DNA from: DASSUW01 sp963759375 | Lineage (GTDB): Bacteria > Actinomycetota > Thermoleophilia > Solirubrobacterales > Solirubrobacteraceae | Assembly: GCA_963759375.1 (NCBI GenBank) | Contig: CAVWYY010000008.1 | Span: 372,001 to 436,000, forward strand | Direction: 5' to 3' | Length of the DNA stretch: 64,000 nt | In this document: positions 56,170-64,000 of the stretch, one piece after another | How the letters are laid out: the number at the start of each line of letters is the position of its first letter | How positions within the stretch are numbered: position 1 is the first letter of the stretch | Translations under genes and position numbers: made by a program | The notes under the pieces: model-generated | What the model saw: the letters and a program-made list of their open reading frames with translations, nothing else | What the model was told of the DNA's origin: nothing | Database searches by the model: none

Positions 56170-58281
56170 TCAGGACGCGGCGGCGGCCTCGGCGGCGCGG
56201 GCGGCGTGCCCGGCCATCAGCTCACGCTGCACGGAGCGCGGCTCGCCGTCGGCGGCGCCGCGCGTGTACGCGCCGTCCTCCCCCAGCTCCCAGGCGTTCG
56301 AGTTGTCGGCGAAGCAGCGGTCCAGCGTGTCGAGCAGGTCGGACCGCAGCGGCTCGTTGCGCACCGGCGTCAGCAGCTCGACCCGCGTGTCGAGGTTGCG
56401 CGGCATCAGGTCGGCCGAGCCGATGTAGACCGTGCAGTCGTCCTCGCGCTCGAACGAGTAGATGCGCGAGTGCTCCAGGAAGCGCCCGACGATCGAGACC
56501 ACGCGGATGTTCTCCGACACGCCGGGGACGCCCGGCCGCAGGCAGCAGATGCCGCGCGTGTTGATCTCGATCGGCACGCCGGCCTGCGAGGCGCGGTACA
56601 GCGCCTGGATGCATGCGCGGTCGACGAGCGAGTTCATCTTCAGGCGGATCCGCGCCCGCTTGCCGTCGCGGTGGGCCTCGACCGTGCGCTCGATCTCCTC
56701 CAGGATCCCCGCGCGCATGTGCGCGGGCGCCACCAGCACGCGCCGGTATGCGCGCGGGCGCGCGAAGCCCGTGAGGAAGTTGAACATGTCGGCGACGTCC
56801 GCCCCGATCCGCTCGTCGCAGGTGAGCAGCCCGAAGTCGGTGTACAGCCGGGCGGTCTTCAGGTTGTAGTTGCCGGTGCCGACGTGCACGTAATGGCGCA
56901 CGCCGTCGCCCTCACGGCGGATGACCAGCAGGCACTTGGCGTGGGTCTTGAGCGACGGCAGGCCGTAGACGACGTGCACGCCCGCCTCCTCGAGCGAGCG
57001 GGCCCATTGGACGTTGGCGCGCTCGTCGAACCGGGCCTTGATCTCCACCAGACAGACGGCCTGCTTGCCGCGTTCGACGGCGCGGATCAGCGCCGGCACG
57101 AGCGGCGAGTCGTCGCTCGTCCGGTACACCGTCTGCTTGATCGCCAGCACGTCCGGGTCGGCGACCGCCTGCTCGACGAACCGCTCGACCGACGTCGTGA
57201 ACGAGTCGTACGGGTGGTGGAGCAGGATGTCGCCGCGCCGCATCGCGGCCAGCACGTCGGCGGACTCGGACTCGTCGCCATGCAGGCGCGGCTGTGTGAC
57301 CGGAGTCCACGGCGGGTCGCGCAGCTCGGCGTAGCCCGGGACGCTGACGATATCCCACAGGTCCTGCAGGTCGAGCAGGCCCGGGACGTCGAACACGTCC
57401 TCGGGCCCGACGTCGAGCGCGCCGGTGATCTCCTCGCGGATCGCCGGGCTCATCCCGGCCCCGACCTCCACGCGCACGACGTCGCCGAACCGCCGGCGGC
57501 GCAGCTCGTCCTCCACCGCCTGGAGCAGGTCATCCGCCTCGTCGGACACGGTGAAGTCGGCGTCGCGGGTCACGCGGAAGACGTCGTAGTCGACGATCTC
57601 CATGCCCGGGAACAGCGTGTCGAGGTGCTTGGCGATCAGGTCCTCGAGCGGCACGAACGTGTAGCCGTCGCCGGTCGGCACGAAGCGCGGCAGCATCTCC
57701 TTCGGCACCTTCACGCGCGCGAACGTCTCGACGCTCGTGACCGGGTCGCGCACCAGCACACCGAGCGACAGCGAGAGGTTGGAGATGTACGGGAACGGCC
57801 GGCCGAGCCCGACCGCCAGGGGCGTCAGGACCGGGAAGATCTGGCGCCGGAAGCGCTCGTCGAGCGCGCGGCGCTCCTGCTCGTCGACCTCATCGACCTT
57901 GACGATCCTGATGCCGTGCTCCGCCAGCGCCGGCCGCAGCGCGAGCTCCAGGCAGCGGCTCTGGCGCTCGATGTGCTCGTTGACGATCCGGCGGATCTCG
58001 TCGAGCGTGGCGCGCGGCGTGCGGCCGTCCTGCAGCGGCGTCTCGATGCCCGCCTCGATCTGGTCGTGCAGGCCGGCGACGCGGACCATGAAGAACTCGT
58101 CGAGGTTCGACGAGACGATCGCGGAGAACTTCGCACGTTCCAGGAGCGGGACGCTCTCGTCCTCGGCCAGCTCGAGCACGCGCTCGTTGAACTGGAGCCA
58201 GGACAGCTCGCGGTTGAAGTACAGCGACGACGACGAGAGATCCTGCTCGGCTGCGGTGCGCTCGATGCTGGTGTCGCTCAC
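56170..58281 (-). CDS. ppk: Polyphosphate kinase 1
   Basis: Makes polyphosphate from ATP reversibly. The 703-residue product has the N-domain (YFNRELSWLQFNERVLELA), the core (FPYISNLSLSLGV) and the two PLD-like catalytic halves. The phosphorylated His lies in LPSLKTHAKCLLVIRR and the second active-site His in IVGRFLEHSRIYSF. Other conserved blocks are TGNYNLKTARLYTDFGLL and IYIGSADLMPRNLD (here VYIGSADLMPRNLD). The nearby ppx gene on the same strand forms a polyphosphate pair, and the phosphate operon is 12 kb away. Confidence 0.97.
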   Translation of the reverse strand: MSDTSIERTAAEQDLSSSSLYFNRELSWLQFNERVLELAEDESVPLLERAKFSAIVSSNLDEFFMVRVAGLHDQIEAGIETPLQDGRTPRATLDEIRRIVNEHIERQSRCLELALRPALAEHGIRIVKVDEVDEQERRALDERFRRQIFPVLTPLAVGLGRPFPYISNLSLSLGVLVRDPVTSVETFARVKVPKEMLPRFVPTGDGYTFVPLEDLIAKHLDTLFPGMEIVDYDVFRVTRDADFTVSDEADDLLQAVEDELRRRRFGDVVRVEVGAGMSPAIREEITGALDVGPEDVFDVPGLLDLQDLWDIVSVPGYAELRDPPWTPVTQPRLHGDESESADVLAAMRRGDILLHHPYDSFTTSVERFVEQAVADPDVLAIKQTVYRTSDDSPLVPALIRAVERGKQAVCLVEIKARFDERANVQWARSLEEAGVHVVYGLPSLKTHAKCLLVIRREGDGVRHYVHVGTGNYNLKTARLYTDFGLLTCDERIGADVADMFNFLTGFARPRAYRRVLVAPAHMRAGILEEIERTVEAHRDGKRARIRLKMNSLVDRACIQALYRASQAGVPIEINTRGICCLRPGVPGVSENIRVVSIVGRFLEHSRIYSFEREDDCTVYIGSADLMPRNLDTRVELLTPVRNEPLRSDLLDTLDRCFADNSNAWELGEDGAYTRGAADGEPRSVQRELMAGHAARAAEAAAAS

Positions 58282-58329
58282 CGGAGGGATTGTGACCGTT
58301 CTGAGACGCGCGTGGCGAGAAACCGTGCA

Positions 58330-58343
58330 GAACGTTTACGTTC
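58330..58343. promoter_or_regulatory. Palindrome GAACGT-TT-ACGTTC upstream of ppk
   Basis: A perfect 6-2-6 palindrome lies 49-62 bp upstream of the ppk start in the ppk-ppx gap (58282-58442). It could be a regulator site. A PHO box is not clear here: only single GGTCAC-like units are seen. Confidence 0.4.
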
Positions 58344-58398
58344 GAGTGGCCTGCAGACGGACCTGCAGCGCCCAGACACCGCGTACGCGCGGCGGCTC

Positions 58399-58430
58399 GG
58401 CGTCTCGGCCAACTCCCCGGGTGAGACGCC
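58399..58430 (-). terminator. Stem-loop after ppx
   Basis: GGCGTCTC (58399-58406) pairs with GAGACGCC (58423-58430) around 16 bases, 13 bp past the ppx stop. It would end ppx transcription and separate it from ppk. Confidence 0.45.
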
Positions 58431-58442
58431 GGCCGCCGGGCG

Positions 58443-59291
58443 TCACGGCCCCGCCATGTCCAGCAGCACGCCCTCGCGCAGGCCGCCGCGGCCGATCTGC
58501 AGCGGCCGGTCGAGCCGCTGGGCCGCGGCGTCGAGGATGAGGATCCCGGCCGGGAGCAGCTTCACGCGCAGCGCGTCGAGCGCGAACGTGCGGGCGACGG
58601 TCGCGGCCGGGCCGCCGCACAGCATCCCCAGCGCGCGGTCGAGCGAGGTCGGCTCCAGCGCCTCCCCCACCACCTTGCGCAGCGACGCGGCGCTGCCCCC
58701 GACCGCCACGGCGCAGTCGGCGGCCGGGAACGCGCGGGTGGCGAGCACGTCCATCACGTGGTCGCGCGCCGCCCGCAGCTCGACCAGCGACGGGGGGTCC
58801 GACAGCAGATAGCGGTCGGCGAGCACGCCGGAGCCGACGAGGAACGAGGAGCTCCAGCGCACGCCGTCGGCGAGCGTCCCGACGGCGATCTCGGTCGACC
58901 CGCCGCCCACGTCGACGACCGCGACATTGCCGGGCAGGTCGCTGCCCAGCGTCCGCGTCGCGCCCAGGAACGCCATCCGCGCCTCCTCGGCACCGTCGAG
59001 GACCTCCACCTCGACGCTCATGCCGGCGAGGAACTCCTCGCGGTTGACCGCGGTGCGGATGGCCGCGGTGGCCACCACGCGGATGCCCTCCGCGCCCGCC
59101 TCCCGGGCCAGCGCGACCTGGTCGGCGACTACGCGCGAGACCTCGTCGATCTTCTCGACCGGGATCTCGGGCTGCAGGCCGATCCGGGTGAAGGCGCGCC
59201 GCTGCAGCACCTCGGTGAGGCGCCCGTCCTTCACCTCGGCGACGAGCACGCGCGTCGTGTTCGTGCCGATGTCGACGCAGGCGCAAACCAT
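58443..59291 (-). CDS. ppx: Exopolyphosphatase/pppGpp phosphatase (Ppx/GppA)
   Basis: Removes terminal phosphates from polyphosphate or pppGpp. The 282-residue single-domain form matches short actinobacterial Ppx proteins. The ASKHA-fold motifs are VDIGTNTTRVLVAEV (phosphate 1), VVATAAIRTAVNREEFL, VVDVGGGSTEIAVG (phosphate 2) and AVAVGGSAASLRKV, with the catalytic Glu expected near DGAEEARMAFLG. It is divergent from the ABC exporter genes, 31 bp apart. Confidence 0.92.
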   Translation of the reverse strand: MVCACVDIGTNTTRVLVAEVKDGRLTEVLQRRAFTRIGLQPEIPVEKIDEVSRVVADQVALAREAGAEGIRVVATAAIRTAVNREEFLAGMSVEVEVLDGAEEARMAFLGATRTLGSDLPGNVAVVDVGGGSTEIAVGTLADGVRWSSSFLVGSGVLADRYLLSDPPSLVELRAARDHVMDVLATRAFPAADCAVAVGGSAASLRKVVGEALEPTSLDRALGMLCGGPAATVARTFALDALRVKLLPAGILILDAAAQRLDRPLQIGRGGLREGVLLDMAGP

Positions 59292-59322
59292 CGGCCGGGC
59301 GGGATGTTGCCATCATCAGGGC

Positions 59323-60156
59323 GTGCCCGCAGCCGCTGCCATCGAGGTCTCGGGCCTGCGCAAGGCCTATGACGGCCGCGATGCGGTGCGCGGGATCGAC
59401 TTCAGCGTCCGCCGGGGCGAGGTGTTCGGGCTGCTGGGCCCGAACGGCGCCGGCAAGACGACGACCGTCGAGATCCTGGAGGGCTACCGCACGCGGTCGG
59501 CCGGCACGGTGTCGGTGCTCGGACACGACCCGGGCGAGCGGCCGGCGGCGCTGCGCGAGCGGGTCGGGATCGTCCTGCAGAGCTGCGGCACGTACCCCCA
59601 CCTGAGCGTGCACGAGACGGTCGCGCACTGGGCCTCGCTCTACCGGGCGCCCCGCGACGTCGACGAGGTGATCGCGCTGGCCGGCCTCGGCGAGGCCGCC
59701 GAGCAGCGGGCGCGCACGCTGTCCGGCGGCCAGCAACGGCGGCTCGACCTGGCGCTGGCGCTGGTCGGCGACCCCGAGCTGGTGTTCCTGGACGAGCCGA
59801 CCGTGGGCTTCGACCCCGCCGCGCGGCGCGCCGCCTGGGACACCGTGCGGTCGCTCCGCGACCTCGGCAAGACCGTGCTGCTCACGACGCACTACCTCGA
59901 CGAGGCGCAGGCGCTGGCCGATCGCGTGGCGATCATCAAGGACGGCGCGATCCTCGCCGAAGGGCCGCCGGGCGAGCTGGTCTCCGGCGGCCCGCGCTAT
60001 CGCGTCACCTACCGCGGCGGTGAGCACGAGACCGACGACCCGACCGCGCTGCTCCACGAGCTCACCGCGGCCGCGCTGGCCCGCGGCGAGCGGCTCGAGG
60101 ACCTGAGCGTCACGCGCCCGTCGCTCGAGGACGTCTACCTGGAGCTGACCGAGTGA
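59323..60156 (+). CDS. ABC-2 type exporter ATPase
   Basis: A 277-residue ATPase of the DrrA/CcmA-like exporter class. It has Walker A LLGPNGAGKTTTVEILEGY, the Q-loop VGIVLQSCGTYPHLSV, the signature LSGGQQRRLDLALAL, Walker B LVFLDEPTVGFDPAARR and the H-loop LLTTHYLDEAQALADR. A C-terminal extension of about 60 residues follows. The exported compound is unknown. The GTG start at 59323 is chosen by family alignment; the stop overlaps the permease start (GTGA). Confidence 0.92.
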   Translation: MPAAAAIEVSGLRKAYDGRDAVRGIDFSVRRGEVFGLLGPNGAGKTTTVEILEGYRTRSAGTVSVLGHDPGERPAALRERVGIVLQSCGTYPHLSVHETVAHWASLYRAPRDVDEVIALAGLGEAAEQRARTLSGGQQRRLDLALALVGDPELVFLDEPTVGFDPAARRAAWDTVRSLRDLGKTVLLTTHYLDEAQALADRVAIIKDGAILAEGPPGELVSGGPRYRVTYRGGEHETDDPTALLHELTAAALARGERLEDLSVTRPSLEDVYLELTE

Positions 60157-60951
60157 GCGATCACGCGCTCGAGGGCGTCCGGCCGGCGGGGCAGGCGATA
60201 CAGCCGACGTGGTGGGGCGCCGCCTGGCGCCAGTACCGGCTCGAGCGCCGGATGTTCTGGCGCAACCCGACGGCCGCGTTCTTCGGATTCCTGCTCCCGC
60301 TGCTGCTGCTGGCGATGTTCGGCGCGGTGTTCTCCGACCAGCAGGAGGACCTCAACGTGATCGTGCCGGGCATCGCCGGCATGAGCGTGATGGCGGCGAC
60401 GTTCGTGGCGCTGGCCTACAACCTCACGTTCCTGCGCGAGCGCGGGATCCTCAAGCGCCTGCGCGGCACGCCGCTGGCGTCGTCGGCGTACCTGGCCGGG
60501 ATCGCCGGCAACGCGATCACCAACACGGTGCTGCAGGTCGGGATCGTGATCATCGCCGGCAAGCTGTTCTTCGGGATCCCGTGGCCGGGCGAGTGGTTCG
60601 CGCTGCTCGTGTTCCTCGGCCGTCGGCGTGATCTGCTTCGCCTCGCTCGGCGTGGCGCTGTCGCACGCGATCCCCAACTCGGAGTCCGCGCCCGCCTACG
60701 TGAACGCGGTCTTCCTGCCCATGATCATGCTGGCCGGCGTCTTCTACGACGACGAGAACGCCCCGTCGGTGATCCGCGACATCGCCGAGGTGATGCCGCT
60801 CAAGCACCTGATCGACGGGCTGTCGGGGGCGATGGTGCACGGCGAGGGGCTGGGCGACCATCTGACGGCGCTGGTCGCGCTCGCGCTGTGGGCGGTGGCC
60901 GGGATCGTGCTCGCGGTGCGCGGGTTCTCGTGGGAGTCCCGACGCAGCTGA
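60153..60951 (+). CDS. ABC-2 type exporter permease, frameshifted
   Basis: Membrane partner of the preceding ATPase, about 266 residues with six helices. The first frame covers MFWRNPTAAFFGFLLPLLLLAMFG, MSVMAATFVALAYNLTFLRERGILKRLRGTPL and WFALLVFL. Near 60620 one extra G shifts the frame; dropping it gives AVGVICFASLGVALSHAIPN, then FLPMIMLAGVFYDDE, MPLKHLIDGLSG and a last helix. Net +1, with both halves conserved. The 3' end overlaps the following GNAT gene by 22 bp. Confidence 0.85.
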
Positions 60952-61424
60952 TCGAGGTCCGGCCGATGGGCGCGGACGACCTCGCGCGCGTCGTGCAGCG
61001 GTGGGGGCCGGTGGTGGCGCGGCGCGGGGAGGTCGTGCCGATCGACGGGCTGCCGGGGTTCGTCGCGTGGATCGGCGGCGAGCGGGCGTCGCTGCTGACC
61101 TACGCGGTGCGCGGCGACGAGTGCGAGGTGGTGACGCTCGAAAGCCCGCTCGCGGGCCGGGGCGCGGGCCGGGCGGTGATGGACGCTGCGCGCGATGCCG
61201 CCGTGGCGGCCGGCTGCCGGCGCTTGTGGCTGATCACCACCAACGACAACGTGCGCGCGCTCGCCTTCTACCAGCGCTGGGGCCTGGACCTGTGCGCGTT
61301 CCGCCGCGGGGCCGTCGACGAGTCGCGGCGCACGCTCAAGCCGGAGATCCCGCCGCGCGCGGCGAACGGGATCCCGATCTCGCACGAGCTGGAGCTCGAG
61401 CTGCTACTTCCGGCCGACGTCTAG
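60930..61424 (+). CDS. GNAT-family N-acetyltransferase
   Basis: A 164-residue acetyltransferase. It has LIEVRPMGADDLARVVQRW at the N-terminus, the acetyl-CoA loop ESPLAGRGAGRAVMDAARDAA and the block RLWLITTNDNVRALAFYQRWGLDL typical of the family. The substrate is unknown. It starts at GTG 60930 inside the permease end, so it is translated with the exporter. The 3' end overlaps the convergent CAP gene by 21 bp. Confidence 0.85.
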   Translation: MGVPTQLIEVRPMGADDLARVVQRWGPVVARRGEVVPIDGLPGFVAWIGGERASLLTYAVRGDECEVVTLESPLAGRGAGRAVMDAARDAAVAAGCRRLWLITTNDNVRALAFYQRWGLDLCAFRRGAVDESRRTLKPEIPPRAANGIPISHELELELLLPADV

Positions 61425-61958
61425 GACCCACATCGAGCCGCGGCCGCACGGCGCGGACTCGGTGACGCCGATGCCGCCGTGGCCGTACGTGCCCGAGAGG
61501 ATGATCGCCTTGTGCGGCGGGCTGTGCATCCACATCCGCAGCGTCGCGCGCGGGCTGCCCATCGAGCCGCAGCCGTAGGCGATCGTCTCGCCCCAGGCAT
61601 TGCCGCGCCAGCCGGCGCGGCGCAGGCGGGCGGTCAGGTCCGGGCCGCCTGGCCGCTGATGCGCGAAGAAGTTGTTCCGGACCATGTCACGCGCGTGGCG
61701 GCCCGCCGCCTTCTGGAGCTTGCGGTCGCCCTTGAGCGCGCCCAGCCCGTTCGCGGCGCGCTTGCGGTTGACGAGGCACAGGAGCGCCGATCGGAGCTTG
61801 CCCGCCGACGCGCCCGCGGCCTGGGCACCGGCGCCGCGACAGCCGGCAGCGGCAGCCGACTCCGCGCCCGCCGCGGAGGCTGAGAAAGCAAGAAGGCATG
61901 CCGCAAGCGCGGTCGCGGCCGATTGCGATCCGCGCTTCGCTTGGACACTGCGAAGCAT
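61404..61958 (-). CDS. Secreted CAP/SCP-domain protein
   Basis: A 184-residue exported protein. The signal segment ends near ACLLAFSASAAGAESA. The CAP domain follows: LVNRKRAANGLGALKGDRKLQ, HARDMVRNNFFAHQRPGG, WGETIAYGC and MWMHSPPHKAIILSGTYGHGGIGV. Two Cys pairs may form disulfides. The role of bacterial CAP proteins is mostly unknown. I chose ATG 61958 because GGAGG stands eight bases before it. The 104-bp leader upstream is GC-rich and may be structured. Confidence 0.85.
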   Translation of the reverse strand: MLRSVQAKRGSQSAATALAACLLAFSASAAGAESAAAAGCRGAGAQAAGASAGKLRSALLCLVNRKRAANGLGALKGDRKLQKAAGRHARDMVRNNFFAHQRPGGPDLTARLRRAGWRGNAWGETIAYGCGSMGSPRATLRMWMHSPPHKAIILSGTYGHGGIGVTESAPCGRGSMWVLDVGRK

Positions 61959-62062
61959 CGATTTGACCTCCAGGTGACCCCTGTCCCTTGGTCCGCCGCA
62001 GGGCAAGTCCCCGCACTGGCCCGGCTTTACACCTCAACCACTGAAGGCAATTTTCCGGTGCG

Positions 62063-62677
62063 TCAGGCGACCGTGAACGCGTCCGGCGCAGCGCCGTCGA
62101 TGACAACGTTGACGGCGGCCAGGGGCGAGTTCTCCCACGCGCGTCTGGTCATGCCGAACACAACGACGTCGTGCAGCGTGTCGCCGTGCCGGTGCCAGTC
62201 GCGCAGCACGCCCTCACGCCGGAATCCGGCGCTCTCCAGGGCGATCTGGCTGCGGCCGTTGCGGGTGTTCGCCCAGGCGGTCAGGCGGTCGAGGCCGAGG
62301 CGGCCGAACGCGAGCGCGGCGATCAGCGCCTTCGACTCGCGGTTCGCACCGCTCCCCCAGTACTCACGCCCGAACCACGTCCCGACCGTGGCGTGCCGGT
62401 TGCGCGCCGACAGCTCCGACAGGCCGGTGACGCCGATCGGCCCGTGCTCGGGATGGACGACGAGGAAGTCGAGCAGCTCGCCGGTCTCGCGCTTGGCCTC
62501 GAGCCCGGCGATGTACGCCTCGGGCTGATCGAGCCGCTCGTACGGGCCCCACGAGAACCACTGCGTGACCGCCGGGTCGGACGCCAGCTCCAGCAGTCGC
62601 GGGGCGTCGTCCGCCGTCGCGTACCGGAGCGTGAGGGTGGGGCCGCTGATGACCAGCAGGGGCGCGATGGTATACAC
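62063..62677 (-). CDS. RimJ/RimL-type GNAT acetyltransferase
   Basis: A 204-residue acetyltransferase of the ribosomal-protein-Ser/Ala type. It has LTLRYATADDAPRLLELASDP, the WFSWGPYERLDQPEAYI insert, IGVTGLSELSARNRHATVG and the motif TWFGREYWGSGANRESKALIAAL. It ends with ANTRNGRSQIALESAGFRREG. The substrate is unknown. It starts from GTG 62677, seven bases from the divergent phosphoesterase ATG, an unusually tight divergent pair; a later start is possible. Confidence 0.85.
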   Translation of the reverse strand: MYTIAPLLVISGPTLTLRYATADDAPRLLELASDPAVTQWFSWGPYERLDQPEAYIAGLEAKRETGELLDFLVVHPEHGPIGVTGLSELSARNRHATVGTWFGREYWGSGANRESKALIAALAFGRLGLDRLTAWANTRNGRSQIALESAGFRREGVLRDWHRHGDTLHDVVVFGMTRRAWENSPLAAVNVVIDGAAPDAFTVA

Positions 62678-62684
62678 GGGCCGG

Positions 62685-63375
62685 ATGCTCGCCTGCCTCT
62701 ACGACGTCCACGGGAACCTGCCGGCGCTCGAGGCCGTGCTCGCGGACGCGGAGTCCCGCGGCGTGACCCGCTACGTGCTCGGCGGCGACTACGCGCTGTT
62801 CGGCGGCTGGCCCGTCGAGACCGTCGAGCGCCTGCGCGGCCTCGACAACGCGCTGTGGATCCGCGGCAACGGCGAGCGCTGGACGCACAACGTGGCCGAG
62901 GCGCCCGACAACCCGGTCGTCAACGGCGCGATCGCGTACGCGCGGTCCCGGCTCGGCGAGCCGCTGGTCGCCGCCATGCACGACATCGCGATGCTGGCCG
63001 AGGACCGCGAGGCGCTCATCTGCCACGGCTCGCCGGTCGAGCGACGTCCGCTCGTTCTTCCCGGAGGCCGCGGACGACGAAGCCGAGCTGCTCGCCGGCG
63101 TCCGCCACACGCGGCTCGTGTTCGGCCACACCCACCTGCCGTTCCGCCGCGTGTCCGCGGTCCGCGGCATCGAGCTGATCAACCCCGGCTCGGTGGGGAT
63201 GCCGTTCGACGGCGACACCCGCGCCGCGTACGCGTTCGTCGAGCCGCACGGCGCGGTCGAGCACATCCGGGTCGCCTACGACTTCGAGTCAGCCGCCGCG
63301 AAGGTCCGCGGCATCGGCGAGGAGTGGTGCGCGACGGTCGCCCGGCGCATCGAGGCCGCCCGGGTGGATGTGTAG
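62685..63375 (+). CDS. Calcineurin-like metallophosphoesterase, frameshifted
   Basis: A phosphoesterase of about 229 residues, related to the one at 10734-11465. Metal sites: YDVHGNLPALEAVL, LGGDYALFGG, IRGNGERW, ICHGSP in the first frame, then VFGHTHLPFRR and LINPGSVGMPFDGDT in the second. One inserted base near 63039 explains the switch and restores the SDVRSFFPEAADDEAELL segment. An alternative start is ATG 62667. Its TAG stop ends exactly on the first base of palindromic element 3. Confidence 0.85.
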
Positions 63376-63715
63376 AACGTCAACTGCCTGCTGGGTAGGG
63401 AGGCGGGTGCGCCTGCGTGGGTTTCGTCGCAATCGTTGGCGGCCGCGCGGTCCGTGCGACGAAACCGTCCTCAGGCGTGGGTTTCGTCGCACGCATTGCT
63501 GCAAGGTCCGTCCGTGCGACGAAACCCACGCGACCGAGGGAGCACTTCGTCGCAGCGATCGAGCTCGCGGCGATTCGTGCGACGTTCGTCCCCTATAGCC
63601 AGCATTTCGTCGCACACATCGCGTCCGCGGCGATTCGTGCGACGAAATGCTCCCTCGGCGGACGAGCGCGACGAAACGCACCCTCCACCTCCCTACCCAG
63701 CCGCAGTTGACGTTC
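63375..63715. repeat. Palindromic element copy 3 (341 bp, four-and-a-half hairpin units)
   Basis: The ends match copies 1 and 2 (left from 63375 GAACGTCAAC; right 63688-63715 ending GTTGACGTTC). Units of TTTCGTCGCA, 23 variable bases, TGCGACGAAA start at 63422, 63482, 63545 and 63605 (steps 60, 63, 60). They are followed by one lone right arm at about 63668. The core reads GTCCCCTATAG between units 3 and 4, the reverse complement of copy 2, so the element is inverted. It fills the gap before hutH and may carry or shield its promoter. Confidence 0.88.
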
Positions 63716-63737
63716 GCCCGTAGGTAGGTTGCCCTCC

Positions 63738-64000
63738 ATGCCCACGCTCCAGGAGCTCGAGGCGGTCGCCCGCGGCGCCGCCCCCGCCCCGCTCGACGAC
63801 ACGGACCGCGAGCGCATCGCGGCCGGGCGCGCGGTGGTCGAGCAGGCGCTGAAGAGCGGCGAGGCGGTGTACGGCGTGACGACCGGCTTCGGGCAGCTCG
63901 AGAGCGTGCGGATCGCGCCCGAGGACGCGGCGCAGCTCCAGGTGAACCTGCTGCGCTCGCACGCCGTCGGCAGCGGCCCGCCGCTGCCGGAGGAGATCGT
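63738..64000 (+). CDS. hutH: Histidine ammonia-lyase (partial)
   Basis: The first 87 residues of an aromatic amino acid ammonia-lyase. YGVTTGFGQLESVRI and LQVNLLRSHAVGSGPPLPEE are hallmark N-terminal blocks of HutH, which converts histidine to urocanate using an internal MIO cofactor. The ASG triad that forms MIO lies beyond the window edge, so tyrosine or phenylalanine ammonia-lyase cannot be fully excluded. It starts at ATG 63738, 22 bp after palindromic element 3. Confidence 0.9.
   Translation, partial: MPTLQELEAVARGAAPAPLDDTDRERIAAGRAVVEQALKSGEAVYGVTTGFGQLESVRIAPEDAAQLQVNLLRSHAVGSGPPLPEEI

Noticed and set aside
58282..58442. PHO box upstream of ppk
   Set aside because: Only isolated GGTCAC-like units are seen, without the 11-bp head-to-tail repeats found at the pst locus.
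61959..62062. Cyclic-di-AMP or cobalamin riboswitch before the CAP gene
   Set aside because: The expected conserved boxes of those classes could not be lined up. Only weak local pairing is visible.

Overview
The window is a very GC-rich actinobacterial chromosome segment. GTG and TTG starts are frequent, and neighbouring genes often overlap by four bases (ATGA, GTGA, TTGA). A Solirubrobacterales/Thermoleophilia-like host is my inference from gene style: Cys-type CcmE, the ccm/resA/ccdA set, fused acyl-CoA reductase, Tad-like cell-surface genes and an 11-bp direct-repeat PHO box. No phage or conjugative module is visible. One tRNA, Gly(CCC), is present.

Layout. 1-6.7 kb: secG end, then cytochrome c maturation split around a FetAB-type iron exporter and the tRNA: ccmI-like, ccmF and ccmE leftward; a TlpA/ResA thioredoxin, ccmH and ccdA rightward. 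6.7-17 kb: housekeeping genes (argS, rlmH, an M48 protease, a phosphoesterase, a lipoprotein plus PknB-type kinase, tgt, hsp20, a MarR regulator, a VOC protein). 17-21.4 kb: the glycolytic operon gapA-pgk-tpiA-gpmI. 21.4-27.3 kb: a small accessory operon (ThDP enzyme, chelatase-like AAA+/VWA protein, unknown protein) beside an AcoR-like activator with a degenerate AAA+ domain. 27.3-34.4 kb: rapZ-uvrC, a secreted glycosidase-like protein, threonine aldolase, a sigma factor with an ArsR-type partner, a methyltransferase. 34.5-37.2 kb: a Tad-like locus with an unusual TadG-like/VanY/transglycosylase fusion. 37.3-45.4 kb: STAS and NAT genes, then a phosphate island (PhoB-like regulator, phoU, pstBACS, an orphan winged-helix protein, a second PhoU-like protein) with three PHO boxes. 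45.4-50.2 kb: ABC-F, enoyl-CoA hydratase, fatty acyl-CoA reductase. 50.7-63.4 kb: an M23 peptidase, regulators, a HARP/SNF2 helicase, ppk and ppx, an ABC exporter, GNATs, a CAP protein, a phosphoesterase. The window ends inside hutH.

Two features stand out. First, three palindromic intergenic elements (25603-25772, 50261-50705, 63375-63715) share near-identical ~28-bp inverted ends and a central CTATAGGGG core. Two of them contain arrays of hairpins with a strict 60/63-bp period. I do not recognise this family, and it is the best candidate for something undescribed. Second, at least 13 genes, several of them essential, carry frameshifts. Nearly all have the same sign (net +1), which points to insertion-type sequence errors rather than gene decay. 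Those genes are annotated across the break.

Phosphate genes (pst, phoU, ppk, ppx) and cell-wall enzymes (the Tad/VanY fusion, the M23 peptidase) recur, and regulation can be read directly at the PHO boxes, an hsp20 promoter and a CCGTGTC-N9-GACACGG operator.
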